Assembly (NCBI GenBank): GCA_022361295.1
Contig: JAKSBD010000735.1
Span: forward strand, 1 to 43,267
Origin: Bacteroidales bacterium
GTDB taxonomy: Bacteria > Bacteroidota > Bacteroidia > Bacteroidales > Marinilabiliaceae
DNA length: 43,267 nucleotides
Reading direction: 5' to 3'
Shown here: one piece after another, positions 25,993 through 33,818 of the stretch
How positions within the stretch are numbered: position 1 is the first letter of the stretch
Layout of the letters: every line of letters starts with the position of its first letter
Position numbers and translations under genes: made by a program
The notes under the pieces: generated by a model
Told to the model about the DNA's origin: nothing
Database searches by the model: none
The model's input: the letters and a program-made list of their open reading frames with translations, nothing else

Positions 25993-26021
25993 AAAAAAAT
26001 CCCCCCCTATTGGGAGGGATT
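25993..26021 (-). terminator. terminator or attenuator between susD and tlpA
   Basis: On the minus strand a 10-bp stem with one mismatch (AATCCCTCCC/GGGGGGGATT, loop AATA; 25998-26021) is followed by a run of Ts (25993-25999). It lies 20 bp after the SusD stop, inside what otherwise looks like one operon. Confidence 0.75.
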
Positions 26022-26041
26022 GAGAATATATGATCGATCTG

Positions 26042-27673
26042 TTATTGATCTGCCGGATAGGAATTTTGTTTCATATCTACACCATAAACAGCAACCTGAT
26101 CAATATCTTTACGTGGGATTGGGAAAGCAAATTTCTGCAATTCTGATGCTGGATTAAAAGTATAGGTTTTGGGAGCATCTGTAAATACATTGTTCAAATC
26201 AAACTCATAGAATTCGCGCGAAATAGTTGCCGGCAAAAGTGTTGAAGCTTCACCATACCCAGCAATACGGGCCATGTCATTCCAACGAAAAAAGAATGGC
26301 ATTTCTCTTCTTCTTTCCTCAAGCACCTGCTTGATTGCATTTTCAGCATTGGCAAAAGACAAATCAACTATTGATGCATCAGCTGCAGGATCAAAGCGCG
26401 TTTTACGCAACATATTAACTGTTGCTTCTGCCCCACTCAAATCGCCTGTACGGGCTTGACACTCTGCCTTTATAAGGTACATTTCTGCCACTGAAGGTCC
26501 AATATCAGGCCTGCCAACCCATGCACCAATCTCCTCAGCAGGAGTGAATGTTCCTGTCCACCAATTCATTCCACCACGATAATCAGATTCAGTGTATGAA
26601 TAATTTTCAATGTAATAATACTTCCAACGCAAATCTAATTCACGTGTGGCTTCATCGACGCCAAACAAAGCTATTAGCTCATCACTCGGTACTAACCACA
26701 ATCCTCTTGGAGCACTTGTTGTTCTCTTGTAATAGGTTTCCTTCCAATCATACCGACGGAACATTTGACTGGATGTTAACGGATATTGAATAGTCACCTC
26801 CGTTCCCGGATCAGTCTCTGAAGTATAAATTATTTCTGTGCGTTCCATCTCATCTGCATAGCTCATTTCGGTGGCATAGTTCACTAGACGTGCCTCTCCA
26901 TTATTCTCCAACGCTTTTTGAGCATAAGTCAATGCACTGTTAAAGTCACCCATTGTCAAATAAACACGTGCATATAAAGCGTACAATGCAGGTGCACTGG
27001 CTCTCCATTGCATAATATTGCCAACCTCAGCAATTTCTAATGCTTGATCTTTTAAGAATGTTTCTGCTTCAGTTAATTCTTCCAAAATAAGATCGTAAAC
27101 TTCACCAACTGTTGCTCTGTTTGGAAAATCCTCTAGGTTAGTATCCGGTTTAATCGGCACTCCTAAAGAAGAGCGTGTTGATCCGTTGGGTTGATATGGA
27201 AGAGCATAATTAGTGATCAGATAATAATAATTTAAAGCTCTCCAATAATGTGCATCAGCCGCCGTTCTGGCCTTTTGTTCGTCTGTACCTGATACTTCTG
27301 GTAAATATTCAAGCATTGTGTTGGCTTTATACATATAATCATAACAATTACGCCATGGTCCGGATTCATAATCTGAAATAGTAATAGCATTCATACTCCA
27401 GGTAATAGGCATCTGCGCCTGACTTCCACTGTAATGCCAGGCATCGCGCTCCTGAAAAGTATTTAAGGGCACATAATCATCACTCATTAGAATTTGAGCA
27501 TCCAGTGTAATAGATTGTTGATCATTATTTGATAGAAAACCATCCAGATATTCAACTTTTGTCGGAATAATCTCCTGTTGTTTACTTGGTATTTCCTCCA
27601 GCATATCTTCGCAGCCAACAATTATTGGCGCTGCTAAAAGTATCGGTAGGAATATTTTATATAATTGTTTCAT
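26042..27673 (-). CDS. SusD/RagB-family outer-membrane lipoprotein
   Basis: Surface lipoprotein (lipobox IIVGC, Cys21) that forms the lid of the SusC channel and captures the ligand. It has the SusD-like N-terminal TPR region (YYYLITNYALPYQ, YDLILEELTEAETFL) and the C-terminal RagB/SusD part (AEMYLIKAECQARTGD, LEERRREMPFFFRWNDMAR, FAFPIPRKDI). At 543 aa it has the normal length. It follows SusC by 17 bp. No glycosidase lies in the operon, and thioredoxin-fold genes follow instead, so the cargo may not be a glycan (inference). Confidence 0.95.
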   Translation of the reverse strand: MKQLYKIFLPILLAAPIIVGCEDMLEEIPSKQQEIIPTKVEYLDGFLSNNDQQSITLDAQILMSDDYVPLNTFQERDAWHYSGSQAQMPITWSMNAITISDYESGPWRNCYDYMYKANTMLEYLPEVSGTDEQKARTAADAHYWRALNYYYLITNYALPYQPNGSTRSSLGVPIKPDTNLEDFPNRATVGEVYDLILEELTEAETFLKDQALEIAEVGNIMQWRASAPALYALYARVYLTMGDFNSALTYAQKALENNGEARLVNYATEMSYADEMERTEIIYTSETDPGTEVTIQYPLTSSQMFRRYDWKETYYKRTTSAPRGLWLVPSDELIALFGVDEATRELDLRWKYYYIENYSYTESDYRGGMNWWTGTFTPAEEIGAWVGRPDIGPSVAEMYLIKAECQARTGDLSGAEATVNMLRKTRFDPAADASIVDLSFANAENAIKQVLEERRREMPFFFRWNDMARIAGYGEASTLLPATISREFYEFDLNNVFTDAPKTYTFNPASELQKFAFPIPRKDIDQVAVYGVDMKQNSYPADQ

Positions 27674-27690
27674 TTTAATTCTCCTTTACT

Positions 27691-30600
27691 TTAGAAATTA
27701 GTCTTTAAACCAAATGTAAATACGGCTCTAGGCTTATAAAATCTGTATTCAGGATCCTCATCATAATCGTTAAATAAGATGGTTCCCACATTATTAATCT
27801 GTCCGTATAATCTGAAGTTTTTCAAGCCTGTTTTACCCAGGATAGTTTGTGGAACATTATAACTCAGGTTTATTTCCTGGAATCGAATGTGTGAGGCATC
27901 GGTGGTTCGGTAATCCATATTTTGTGAAGCACCATACAAACTGTTTATATATGGGTGATAACCTTCAGATGGTAATGGAATTGTGGAATTTGGATCTGCA
28001 TCCAGAGCCTCATGATATAGGTTCGATACAGAGGCATTATTATCCGGTAACCAGAAATCATAAACACTTCTTTGGAAAACATGACCAAACTTACCCATGA
28101 TGATGAATGAAAGATCAAAATCATACAGCTTAATATTTGAACTCAGACCAGCAATATATGGCGCAACAGTAACACCTTGGTTATATGAATAATCAAGAGC
28201 CTCTCCATCAAGTCCCCAAATATTAGTTGCATCATGCTTATTCCCATCTTTGTCTTCAATCATAGGCACACCATCTTCCATACCAGCATATTTGTAAGCC
28301 CATAATGTATTGGCATTATACCCTTCAAGGTATGATTGTGGAGCACCTTGTGTCAGAGCACTTACCCATGCAGGTTTCGAATACAGTTTCAGAATCTCGT
28401 TATTGTTATATGCAAAATTCAGGTTACCTGAGAACATTATATCTCTTCCCTTGATTGGTAAAGTAGTACCTACTTCGAACTCTATACCTGAGTTGCGCAT
28501 TTCAACAGCATTAAGGTTAGCTGAAAAAGTCCCCTGGAATGATGGCAAGTTAATAGGTGTTACTAAATCTTCACTTTTCTTACTGTAGTATTCAACCCGT
28601 CCGAATAATTTACCATTCCACATAGAGTAATCGATACCCACGTTTGTTTGTCCGATTAACTCCCATCGTAACGTAGGGTTACCATGACCACGGAAGATAG
28701 TCGTAGCATATTCTCCTGAATCAGGATCCTTAGTCTGCTCAATGCTTACCACTGTTTTGGCATAAGTTGATTTATTAGGGTTACCATTGAAACCATAACT
28801 AGCTCTCAGAGCCAAACGATCTAACCATTCTAATCCTGACATAAAATCTTCTTTATGTGCCTGCCAGTTACCGCCAATAGACCAGAATGGCGAGTAACGA
28901 TATTCAGGATCGGCAGAAATAAAGTTAGAAGCATCGGTACGTACCGAGCCAGTCACACTATACTTTTCATTATAAGTATAAGAAAAGTTGGAATACAATG
29001 AGAAATATACATCATTAAAATAGCCTGGTACTGACGTACTTCTGAAACCATCAAATGAAGAAACAAAGCTGGCACCAGTACCTGAAGGATAAGGCGTTGT
29101 AATACGACGTGGTGCTCCATACCAATCTCTTATAAAAGAATTGTATAAGAACCCACTGGCCACATTACCCGGACCATTTGGTAACACCTGCGTAGTTCCT
29201 CTTTCATGGTCGTAACCATATGAACGTGGTAGCACCCAAATATCTGTTGTGCGTTTGCTAATTTCCTGACCGATCAACAAACTGATCTGATGCTTTCCAA
29301 AAGTGCGGTTATAGTTAGCCTGATTACGCCAGTTCCAAGCTTTTATCGTACGGTTGAATTTATCAACAAACTCTCCCTTTGGCAGGTTTGGTACTACATT
29401 TCCGGCAACTGCATCGTCAAACGTTCCTCCGGAGGTTTGATTAACAGTCATACGCACCTCAAATGAATCTTCGAAGTATCTTTCTGTATCATCGTAATCA
29501 TACATTTCGTACATAAACTTCGAATCAATATCCAATCCCTTAAATAATTTGATGTTCAATCCTGCATTAATACGTGCATGTATTGTTTTAGCTCTGAATT
29601 CCCTTGCATTAATTTCCTCAATAGGATTATATGTCCAGTTGTCGTAAGGATAAAGGGTCGGATCAACAAAACGATCAAAATTTGGTTGGTATATTTGCGA
29701 TTCATTACCATAAGGTCCCCATGATGTGACAGGTCCGTTTGTCCACCTGGCCAATGAACCGTCACTATTAATTAATTGCTGATATGGTGCTACACTAATA
29801 GCATCCTGAAATGGTGAATCAGTATAATAAATTCGAGCATTTGAACCATTATACGTATCATCCTGATAATTGAAATTGGTGTTTAAATCAAATCGAATGA
29901 AGTCAGTAAAGTTATAGCTCATGTTATAATTCACCATATACTTTTGCTTATCATCACCTTTATAATCCGTTTTACTATCTTCAAACATAAGAGATATGCG
30001 ATTTCGCATCTTTTTAGTCGCTCCTGAAATAGCCAGGTTATATTGCTGTGTAAACGGATTCTGTAATAGATGATCTTTAATCTGCTGCGTATTATCAAAT
30101 GAACCATACTTGGCCAATTGAGCATTTAGTTCCTCCTCAGTAATATTTCCTAAACGAAACTCGTTAAAAGCTGTTTGTGTTGCAGACAATCGGGCTTTTG
30201 CAATGTCGTTGGAGGAATTTCCGGGAAGTCCCCATGAAGATAAATAGGCCGGAGATCCCCAGTCATTTGTTGTCAGCCAGGTAAATTTCTCCAATTCTAT
30301 CTGGTCAGCAGCACTTACGCGGTTTAGCTCTTCTGTTAAGTTGCGTTTGTTTTGAAAACGCCAGAATGAACTAAACTCAACCGTAGTGGGCTGTGCCTTC
30401 TTCGCTTTTTTGGTAGTAATTACAATAACTCCGTTACCAGAACGAGCCCCCCAAATTGAAGCAGCAGCAGCATCTTTCAATATTGTAACACTTTCAATAT
30501 CATTTGGATTAACACTTTCGAACTCACCTTCAATAGGAAATCCGTCTACTACAATCAGCGGTGAAGCTACTACTCCATATTCTGGTTTAAGAGATGATTG

Positions 30601-31434
30601 TCCACGAATTTCAAATCGTTTATTTCCCTGCTCATCAACCACCTGTTGAACCCCTGCAAGGGTACCTACTAAACGTTCCGAAATATCTATTGCTGGCTTA
30701 TCGATGAGATCTTCGCTCAGCTTACCAAATGAACCAGATGAACGCTCACGTGAAATTTGTGTAAATCCCGTAACTACTACTTCATCAATCCCTTGAATAT
30801 CTGACACCAACACAATGTCAATAACTGTTCTGCCATTAATTTCTATTTCCTGTGTTTTAAAACCAAGGCTCGACACTTCAAGCATTAAGCCTTCTTCAAC
30901 TGGTGCCTCAAGCACATAATGCCCGTCAACAGCCGATACACAGCCATAGGTTGTTCCTTTGAAACAAACAGCAGCAAATGGTAAAGGCTCGCCATTTTCG
31001 TCGCGCACGGTACCCGATATTTTCATTTTCTTTTCTTCCTGCACCTCTTCCACAACAACAGGAGTTGGTTCTGGTGCTTTGCGGTGAATGACATATACGC
31101 CATTTTTTAATTCAAATGACAGATCTTTATCAGCTAATATTTCATTAAGAATATCCTCAATGTCCCCTTCTGTGTTGACATCAATACTTGAGAATGCTTC
31201 AACATCTTCATTGCTAAATGCAAAGACAAAGTCTGTCTGGGACTGAATTTTCCAGAATAATTCAGCCAATGTGATGTTGCTTTCTTTGAGCTTTACCCGG
31301 TTTCCCTGCGAGTAAACAGATGCAGATACCTGCAACATCCCGATTAACAATAGTACAACAGACAGTTTCATAATCCTGTACAGTTTTAACATCTTTCTTC
31401 CCTCAAGAAAGATGGGTTCTCGATTTTTCTTCAT
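27691..31434 (-). CDS. SusC/RagA TonB-linked outer-membrane transporter with STN domain
   Basis: 1247-aa TonB-dependent transporter. After an anchor-type signal, residues about 45-112 form an STN (secretin/TonB short N-terminal) domain (LAELFWKIQSQTDFVFAFSNE), the part that signals through FecR-type anti-sigma factors. A CarboxypepD_reg-like sandwich follows (ISGTVRDENGEPLPFAAV), then DEVVVTGF, the plug (SIWGARSGNGVIVITTK) and a 22-strand barrel ending in TFGLKTNF. The STN domain, fecR and sigma genes in line make a trans-envelope signalling system. The leader holds two hairpins (31463-31517) and the 14-mer at 31445-31458. Confidence 0.95.
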   Translation of the reverse strand: MKKNREPIFLEGRKMLKLYRIMKLSVVLLLIGMLQVSASVYSQGNRVKLKESNITLAELFWKIQSQTDFVFAFSNEDVEAFSSIDVNTEGDIEDILNEILADKDLSFELKNGVYVIHRKAPEPTPVVVEEVQEEKKMKISGTVRDENGEPLPFAAVCFKGTTYGCVSAVDGHYVLEAPVEEGLMLEVSSLGFKTQEIEINGRTVIDIVLVSDIQGIDEVVVTGFTQISRERSSGSFGKLSEDLIDKPAIDISERLVGTLAGVQQVVDEQGNKRFEIRGQSSLKPEYGVVASPLIVVDGFPIEGEFESVNPNDIESVTILKDAAAASIWGARSGNGVIVITTKKAKKAQPTTVEFSSFWRFQNKRNLTEELNRVSAADQIELEKFTWLTTNDWGSPAYLSSWGLPGNSSNDIAKARLSATQTAFNEFRLGNITEEELNAQLAKYGSFDNTQQIKDHLLQNPFTQQYNLAISGATKKMRNRISLMFEDSKTDYKGDDKQKYMVNYNMSYNFTDFIRFDLNTNFNYQDDTYNGSNARIYYTDSPFQDAISVAPYQQLINSDGSLARWTNGPVTSWGPYGNESQIYQPNFDRFVDPTLYPYDNWTYNPIEEINAREFRAKTIHARINAGLNIKLFKGLDIDSKFMYEMYDYDDTERYFEDSFEVRMTVNQTSGGTFDDAVAGNVVPNLPKGEFVDKFNRTIKAWNWRNQANYNRTFGKHQISLLIGQEISKRTTDIWVLPRSYGYDHERGTTQVLPNGPGNVASGFLYNSFIRDWYGAPRRITTPYPSGTGASFVSSFDGFRSTSVPGYFNDVYFSLYSNFSYTYNEKYSVTGSVRTDASNFISADPEYRYSPFWSIGGNWQAHKEDFMSGLEWLDRLALRASYGFNGNPNKSTYAKTVVSIEQTKDPDSGEYATTIFRGHGNPTLRWELIGQTNVGIDYSMWNGKLFGRVEYYSKKSEDLVTPINLPSFQGTFSANLNAVEMRNSGIEFEVGTTLPIKGRDIMFSGNLNFAYNNNEILKLYSKPAWVSALTQGAPQSYLEGYNANTLWAYKYAGMEDGVPMIEDKDGNKHDATNIWGLDGEALDYSYNQGVTVAPYIAGLSSNIKLYDFDLSFIIMGKFGHVFQRSVYDFWLPDNNASVSNLYHEALDADPNSTIPLPSEGYHPYINSLYGASQNMDYRTTDASHIRFQEINLSYNVPQTILGKTGLKNFRLYGQINNVGTILFNDYDEDPEYRFYKPRAVFTFGLKTNF

Positions 31435-31444
31435 AATTTTGAAA

Positions 31445-31458
31445 TTGATTATTTAACG
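31445..31458 (-). promoter_or_regulatory. conserved leader element CGTTAAATAATCAA, copy 3
   Basis: Exact minus-strand 14-mer ending 10 nt before the susC ATG, directly after the second leader hairpin. Copies 1 and 2 precede the two thioredoxin genes. Confidence 0.55.
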
Positions 31459-31462
31459 AATG

Positions 31463-31517
31463 AGCTGAGTGCCAATCAGCTTGTGATTAACAGGGGATAG
31501 TGCCAATATCCCCTGTT
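31463..31517 (-). ncRNA. tandem hairpins with identical UUGGCAC loops in the fecR-susC spacer
   Basis: In the minus-strand transcript the first hairpin has a perfect 11-bp stem (AACAGGGGATA/TATCCCCTGTT; 31507-31517 and 31489-31499) and the second a perfect 6-bp stem (AGCTGA/TCAGCT; 31476-31481 and 31463-31468). Both expose the same 7-nt loop TTGGCAC (31500-31506, 31469-31475). They stand 7 nt apart, just before the 14-mer and the susC ATG. On the plus strand the longer hairpin is followed by TCTTTTTT. I call it a cis-acting leader RNA; a protein or sRNA partner is unknown. Confidence 0.7.
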
Positions 31518-31546
31518 TCTTTTTTGATTCTGTAGGTTTCTGTTTC

Positions 31547-32710
31547 TTAATTTATGGATTTAATTACAATATTATCTTCAAATATTTCAAATTTAACTTT
31601 ATTGGTTGCCTCCAATATCTCCAGCATCTCCTCTATAGAATCGTAACGATTTGTATATAAAGAGAATCGCTTGTCTTTCATGATCTCATTTTGGTAAAAA
31701 ATATTGAGCTGATACCATCGCGAAAGGTCTTTCATAATGGTCTCCAACTGTGCATTATTATACACAAACTTACCATCTTTCCATGCAGCATATATATTGG
31801 CGTCCACGTCATTAACATCTATTTGGTCAGCATTCTGTGCAATGATTGCCTGTTGGTCGGGTGTTAAAATAACGCTTTCCTGCATAGCATCTAACGCAAT
31901 ACTACCTTCAACCAGGGTCACTACATCAGCTTGTTCATCATTGTAGCAACGCACATTAAACTCTGTACCCAATACCCTGATACGCTTCTCATTGAAATTC
32001 ACAAAGAATGGCCTGTTCTTATCTTTAGCCACTTCAAAATAAACCTCACCTTCAACATAAACCTCGCGTGTATTGCCAATAAACCGCTCGGGATAGCGTA
32101 ACTGCGATTCAGCATTCATCCAGACTTTAGTGCCGTCTTCCAGTGTAAGGTTAAACTCTCGCCCCCTGGATGTAATCATGGTATTGTAACGTAGTTGACT
32201 GCTTAACTTATCCTGTTCAACACTATAATCAGCTCCCAGCGAATCAATATTAATATTAGTTCCTGATTTCAGAATATTAATAAGTGTATCGGCTGAGGCT
32301 ACTTCAACAGTGCTGCCATCGTGCAGGGTTAAAACAGCCTTATTTTCACCAGGCTTAATCTCATAAACTTTTGCATAGTCGTTGCGATTTCGGGCATCAT
32401 CAGAAATTTTATAAACGCTAAAGAATAAAACCAAGGGTACCAATACCGCTGCAGCGTATGATATCCATCGGCCAATTGAGCGTTGAGCATTAATCTTTCT
32501 GCCTACTGATTGCCAGGCAATATCACTGGCAAATTTGTCGAACAAAAGCGATTGATTCAATAGGTTTTCTTTATTCACTATCTTCTCAAACAACTGCCTG
32601 TTATTATCTTTAATCAACCACTTTTCGAGCACCTGCCGATCGGTATCGGACAGCTCACCTTTGAGGTGGCGGGTAATTAGATCTGCTATTTTTTTGTTGT
32701 TGGTATGCAT
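31547..32710 (-). CDS. FecR-family anti-sigma factor
   Basis: 387-aa single-pass membrane protein. An N-terminal cytoplasmic helical sigma-binding part comes first (ADLITRHLKGELSDTDRQVLEKW). A membrane helix lies at about 83-103 (AAAVLVPLVLFFSVYKI). The FecR domain follows (LTLEDGTKVWMNAESQLRYPERF, REVYVEGEVYFEVAKD, VLGTEFNVRCY), then a DUF4974 C-terminus that contacts the STN domain of SusC. It restrains the sigma factor until SusC is occupied. It starts 19 bp after its own ECF-type promoter, which implies autoregulation. Confidence 0.95.
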   Translation of the reverse strand: MHTNNKKIADLITRHLKGELSDTDRQVLEKWLIKDNNRQLFEKIVNKENLLNQSLLFDKFASDIAWQSVGRKINAQRSIGRWISYAAAVLVPLVLFFSVYKISDDARNRNDYAKVYEIKPGENKAVLTLHDGSTVEVASADTLINILKSGTNINIDSLGADYSVEQDKLSSQLRYNTMITSRGREFNLTLEDGTKVWMNAESQLRYPERFIGNTREVYVEGEVYFEVAKDKNRPFFVNFNEKRIRVLGTEFNVRCYNDEQADVVTLVEGSIALDAMQESVILTPDQQAIIAQNADQIDVNDVDANIYAAWKDGKFVYNNAQLETIMKDLSRWYQLNIFYQNEIMKDKRFSLYTNRYDSIEEMLEILEATNKVKFEIFEDNIVIKSIN

Positions 32711-32728
32711 ACAATTTTACTTGTTTGC

Positions 32729-32761
32729 AACCATAACACGGATCAGGTGAATGTGGGTGAC
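32729..32761 (-). promoter_or_regulatory. ECF-sigma-type promoter of fecR-susCD
   Basis: GTCACCC (32755-32761), 14-bp spacer, CGTGTTATGGTT (32729-32740) on the minus strand, between the sigma gene and fecR. This placement is where autoregulated ECF promoters are expected. One TTAACC lies just upstream in the opposite orientation (32779-32784). Confidence 0.78.
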
Positions 32762-32899
32762 ATTATTTTAGTTTTTCTTTAACCTAAATTCACTTTCATC
32801 ACATTATTAGCTGATAATATTAGCCTTAAGAATCGTTTTTTATTTTTTCAAGGGATAATTACTCAACTCGCAATTAGACAATTTAAACAGCTATTTCAA

Positions 32900-33454
32900 T
32901 CAAGAAACAAGAACAATCAATACCCAGTGCATACCTCCAAGTTTCTCGCGAAGGCTTTTATAAGCTCGTTTTTTTAAGGTTTTAACGGTATTAACAGAAA
33001 CATTTAGTTCATCTGCCACTTCATTATTGGTTAACCCGTTCATTGAATGAATAACTACCTCACGGGCTTGTGGCGACAAATGTTGAATAGCTTTATGAAC
33101 TTCAGCATAAACCATTGCTTCAATTTCATGCTCATCTGTATTGTCCGATAGTTGAAACTCTGCCAGTTCTCCTCTGTTGCGCTCTTTTACCTTTTCGTGC
33201 CTAATTATATTTAAACAATTATTACGAACCGATGTAAACAGATAAGAACGCAATGTGCCTTCATTCGAAAAGTTAGCACGATTATTCCAAAGTGTCAGAA
33301 ATACTTCCTGAACCACATCTGCACTGCCTGCTGTATCTTCCAGGTACTTGTATGCAAAAGAACAAAGAGGTGTGTAAAACTCATCAAAGATCTCTTTGAA
33401 AGCCCTTTTGCTGCCCGATTGCATTTTATGTATAGTGTCTGAAAGTTGGTTCAC
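32900..33454 (-). CDS. ECF RNA polymerase sigma factor (RpoE/FecI-like, SusCD-linked)
   Basis: 184 aa with region 2 (AFKEIFDEFYTPLCSFAYKYL, ADVVQEVFLTLWNN) and region 4 (LSPQAREVVIHSMNGLTNNEVADELNVSVNTVKTLKKRAYKSL). The start is GTG at 33452-33454, with no ATG upstream in frame. The later ATG (codon 11) would remove part of the first helix, so GTG is preferred. A -7 box TACATTTG (33499-33506, minus strand) suggests transcription by the housekeeping sigma factor. It probably reads the three GTCACCC-N14-CGTGTTATGGTT promoters. fecR lies 189 bp downstream. Confidence 0.95.
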   Translation of the reverse strand: MNQLSDTIHKMQSGSKRAFKEIFDEFYTPLCSFAYKYLEDTAGSADVVQEVFLTLWNNRANFSNEGTLRSYLFTSVRNNCLNIIRHEKVKERNRGELAEFQLSDNTDEHEIEAMVYAEVHKAIQHLSPQAREVVIHSMNGLTNNEVADELNVSVNTVKTLKKRAYKSLREKLGGMHWVLIVLVS

Positions 33455-33570
33455 CAGGAAATGTTTTCATCAAAAAAAAGAAAATGTTTTTGTTTATACA
33501 AATGTATGTGTTTTAGAACAAGGTTTCTGTTCAAGTTTGAGGGTTTCTTGTCCAAGGATACTGAATCAGG

Positions 33571-33690
33571 AGAAAAGTTGTTGAAAAGTTGATGAGTTGA
33601 ATTGCCTAATGACCTATCAACCTAACTACCTATTGATCTAATGACCTAACTACCTATCGATCTAACATATATAATCCCAACATCGAACAT
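33571..33690. repeat. irregular CCTAACTACCTATTGAT-type repeat array, copy B
   Basis: Interleaved units such as CCTAACTACCTATTGATC and ATGACCTAACTACCTATCG, preceded by AAGTTGATGAGTTGAATTGCC and ending in ACATATATAATCCCAACATC. It is the reverse-complement counterpart of array A at 24652-24900, with the same flanks. It lies upstream of the TTAACC promoter at 33730. Confidence 0.75.
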
Positions 33691-33717
33691 CATAAATCAT
33701 AAATCATAAATCATAAA
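33691..33717. repeat. 7-nt tandem repeat, ATAAATC x 4
   Basis: Four copies of CATAAAT in a row between repeat array B and the TTAACC array. No role visible. Confidence 0.65.
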
Positions 33718-33729
33718 CCCTTTAACCCT

Positions 33730-33795
33730 TTAACCCTAATTAACCTTGATTAGCTAAGCGTTAACCTCTTATCTACCACATATACTATTCTTTTG
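33730..33795 (+). promoter_or_regulatory. TTAACC-array promoter of the OM barrel gene
   Basis: TTAACC repeats start at 33730, 33740 and 33761 (steps 10 and 21; an extra copy is at 33722). TTCTTTTG starts at 33788, 27 bp after the third repeat. Layout equals that at 12426-12491 and 38553-38618. Confidence 0.72.
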
Positions 33796-33818
33796 CAATA
33801 AACTTATTACCGGGAAAC

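Larger units (their letters stand above)
33455..33818. other. divergent intergenic region: sigma -7 box, repeat array B and TTAACC promoter
   Basis: Three parts. Next to the sigma gene is a TACATTTG -7 box (33499-33506, minus). The middle is repeat array B with a tandem ATAAATC stretch. Next to the OM barrel gene is the TTAACC promoter at 33730-33795. Confidence 0.6.

Noticed and set aside
27849-30649. Several open frames of 60-90 codons on the plus strand inside the SusC gene
   Set aside because: They are antisense to a clear gene, have no domain or start signals and follow from its codon usage.
26042-31434. Ordinary polysaccharide utilisation locus
   Set aside because: SusC and SusD are clear, but no glycosidase, lyase or sulfatase is in the unit; the GH29 gene is 23 kb away under different control. 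Thioredoxins and propellers follow instead.
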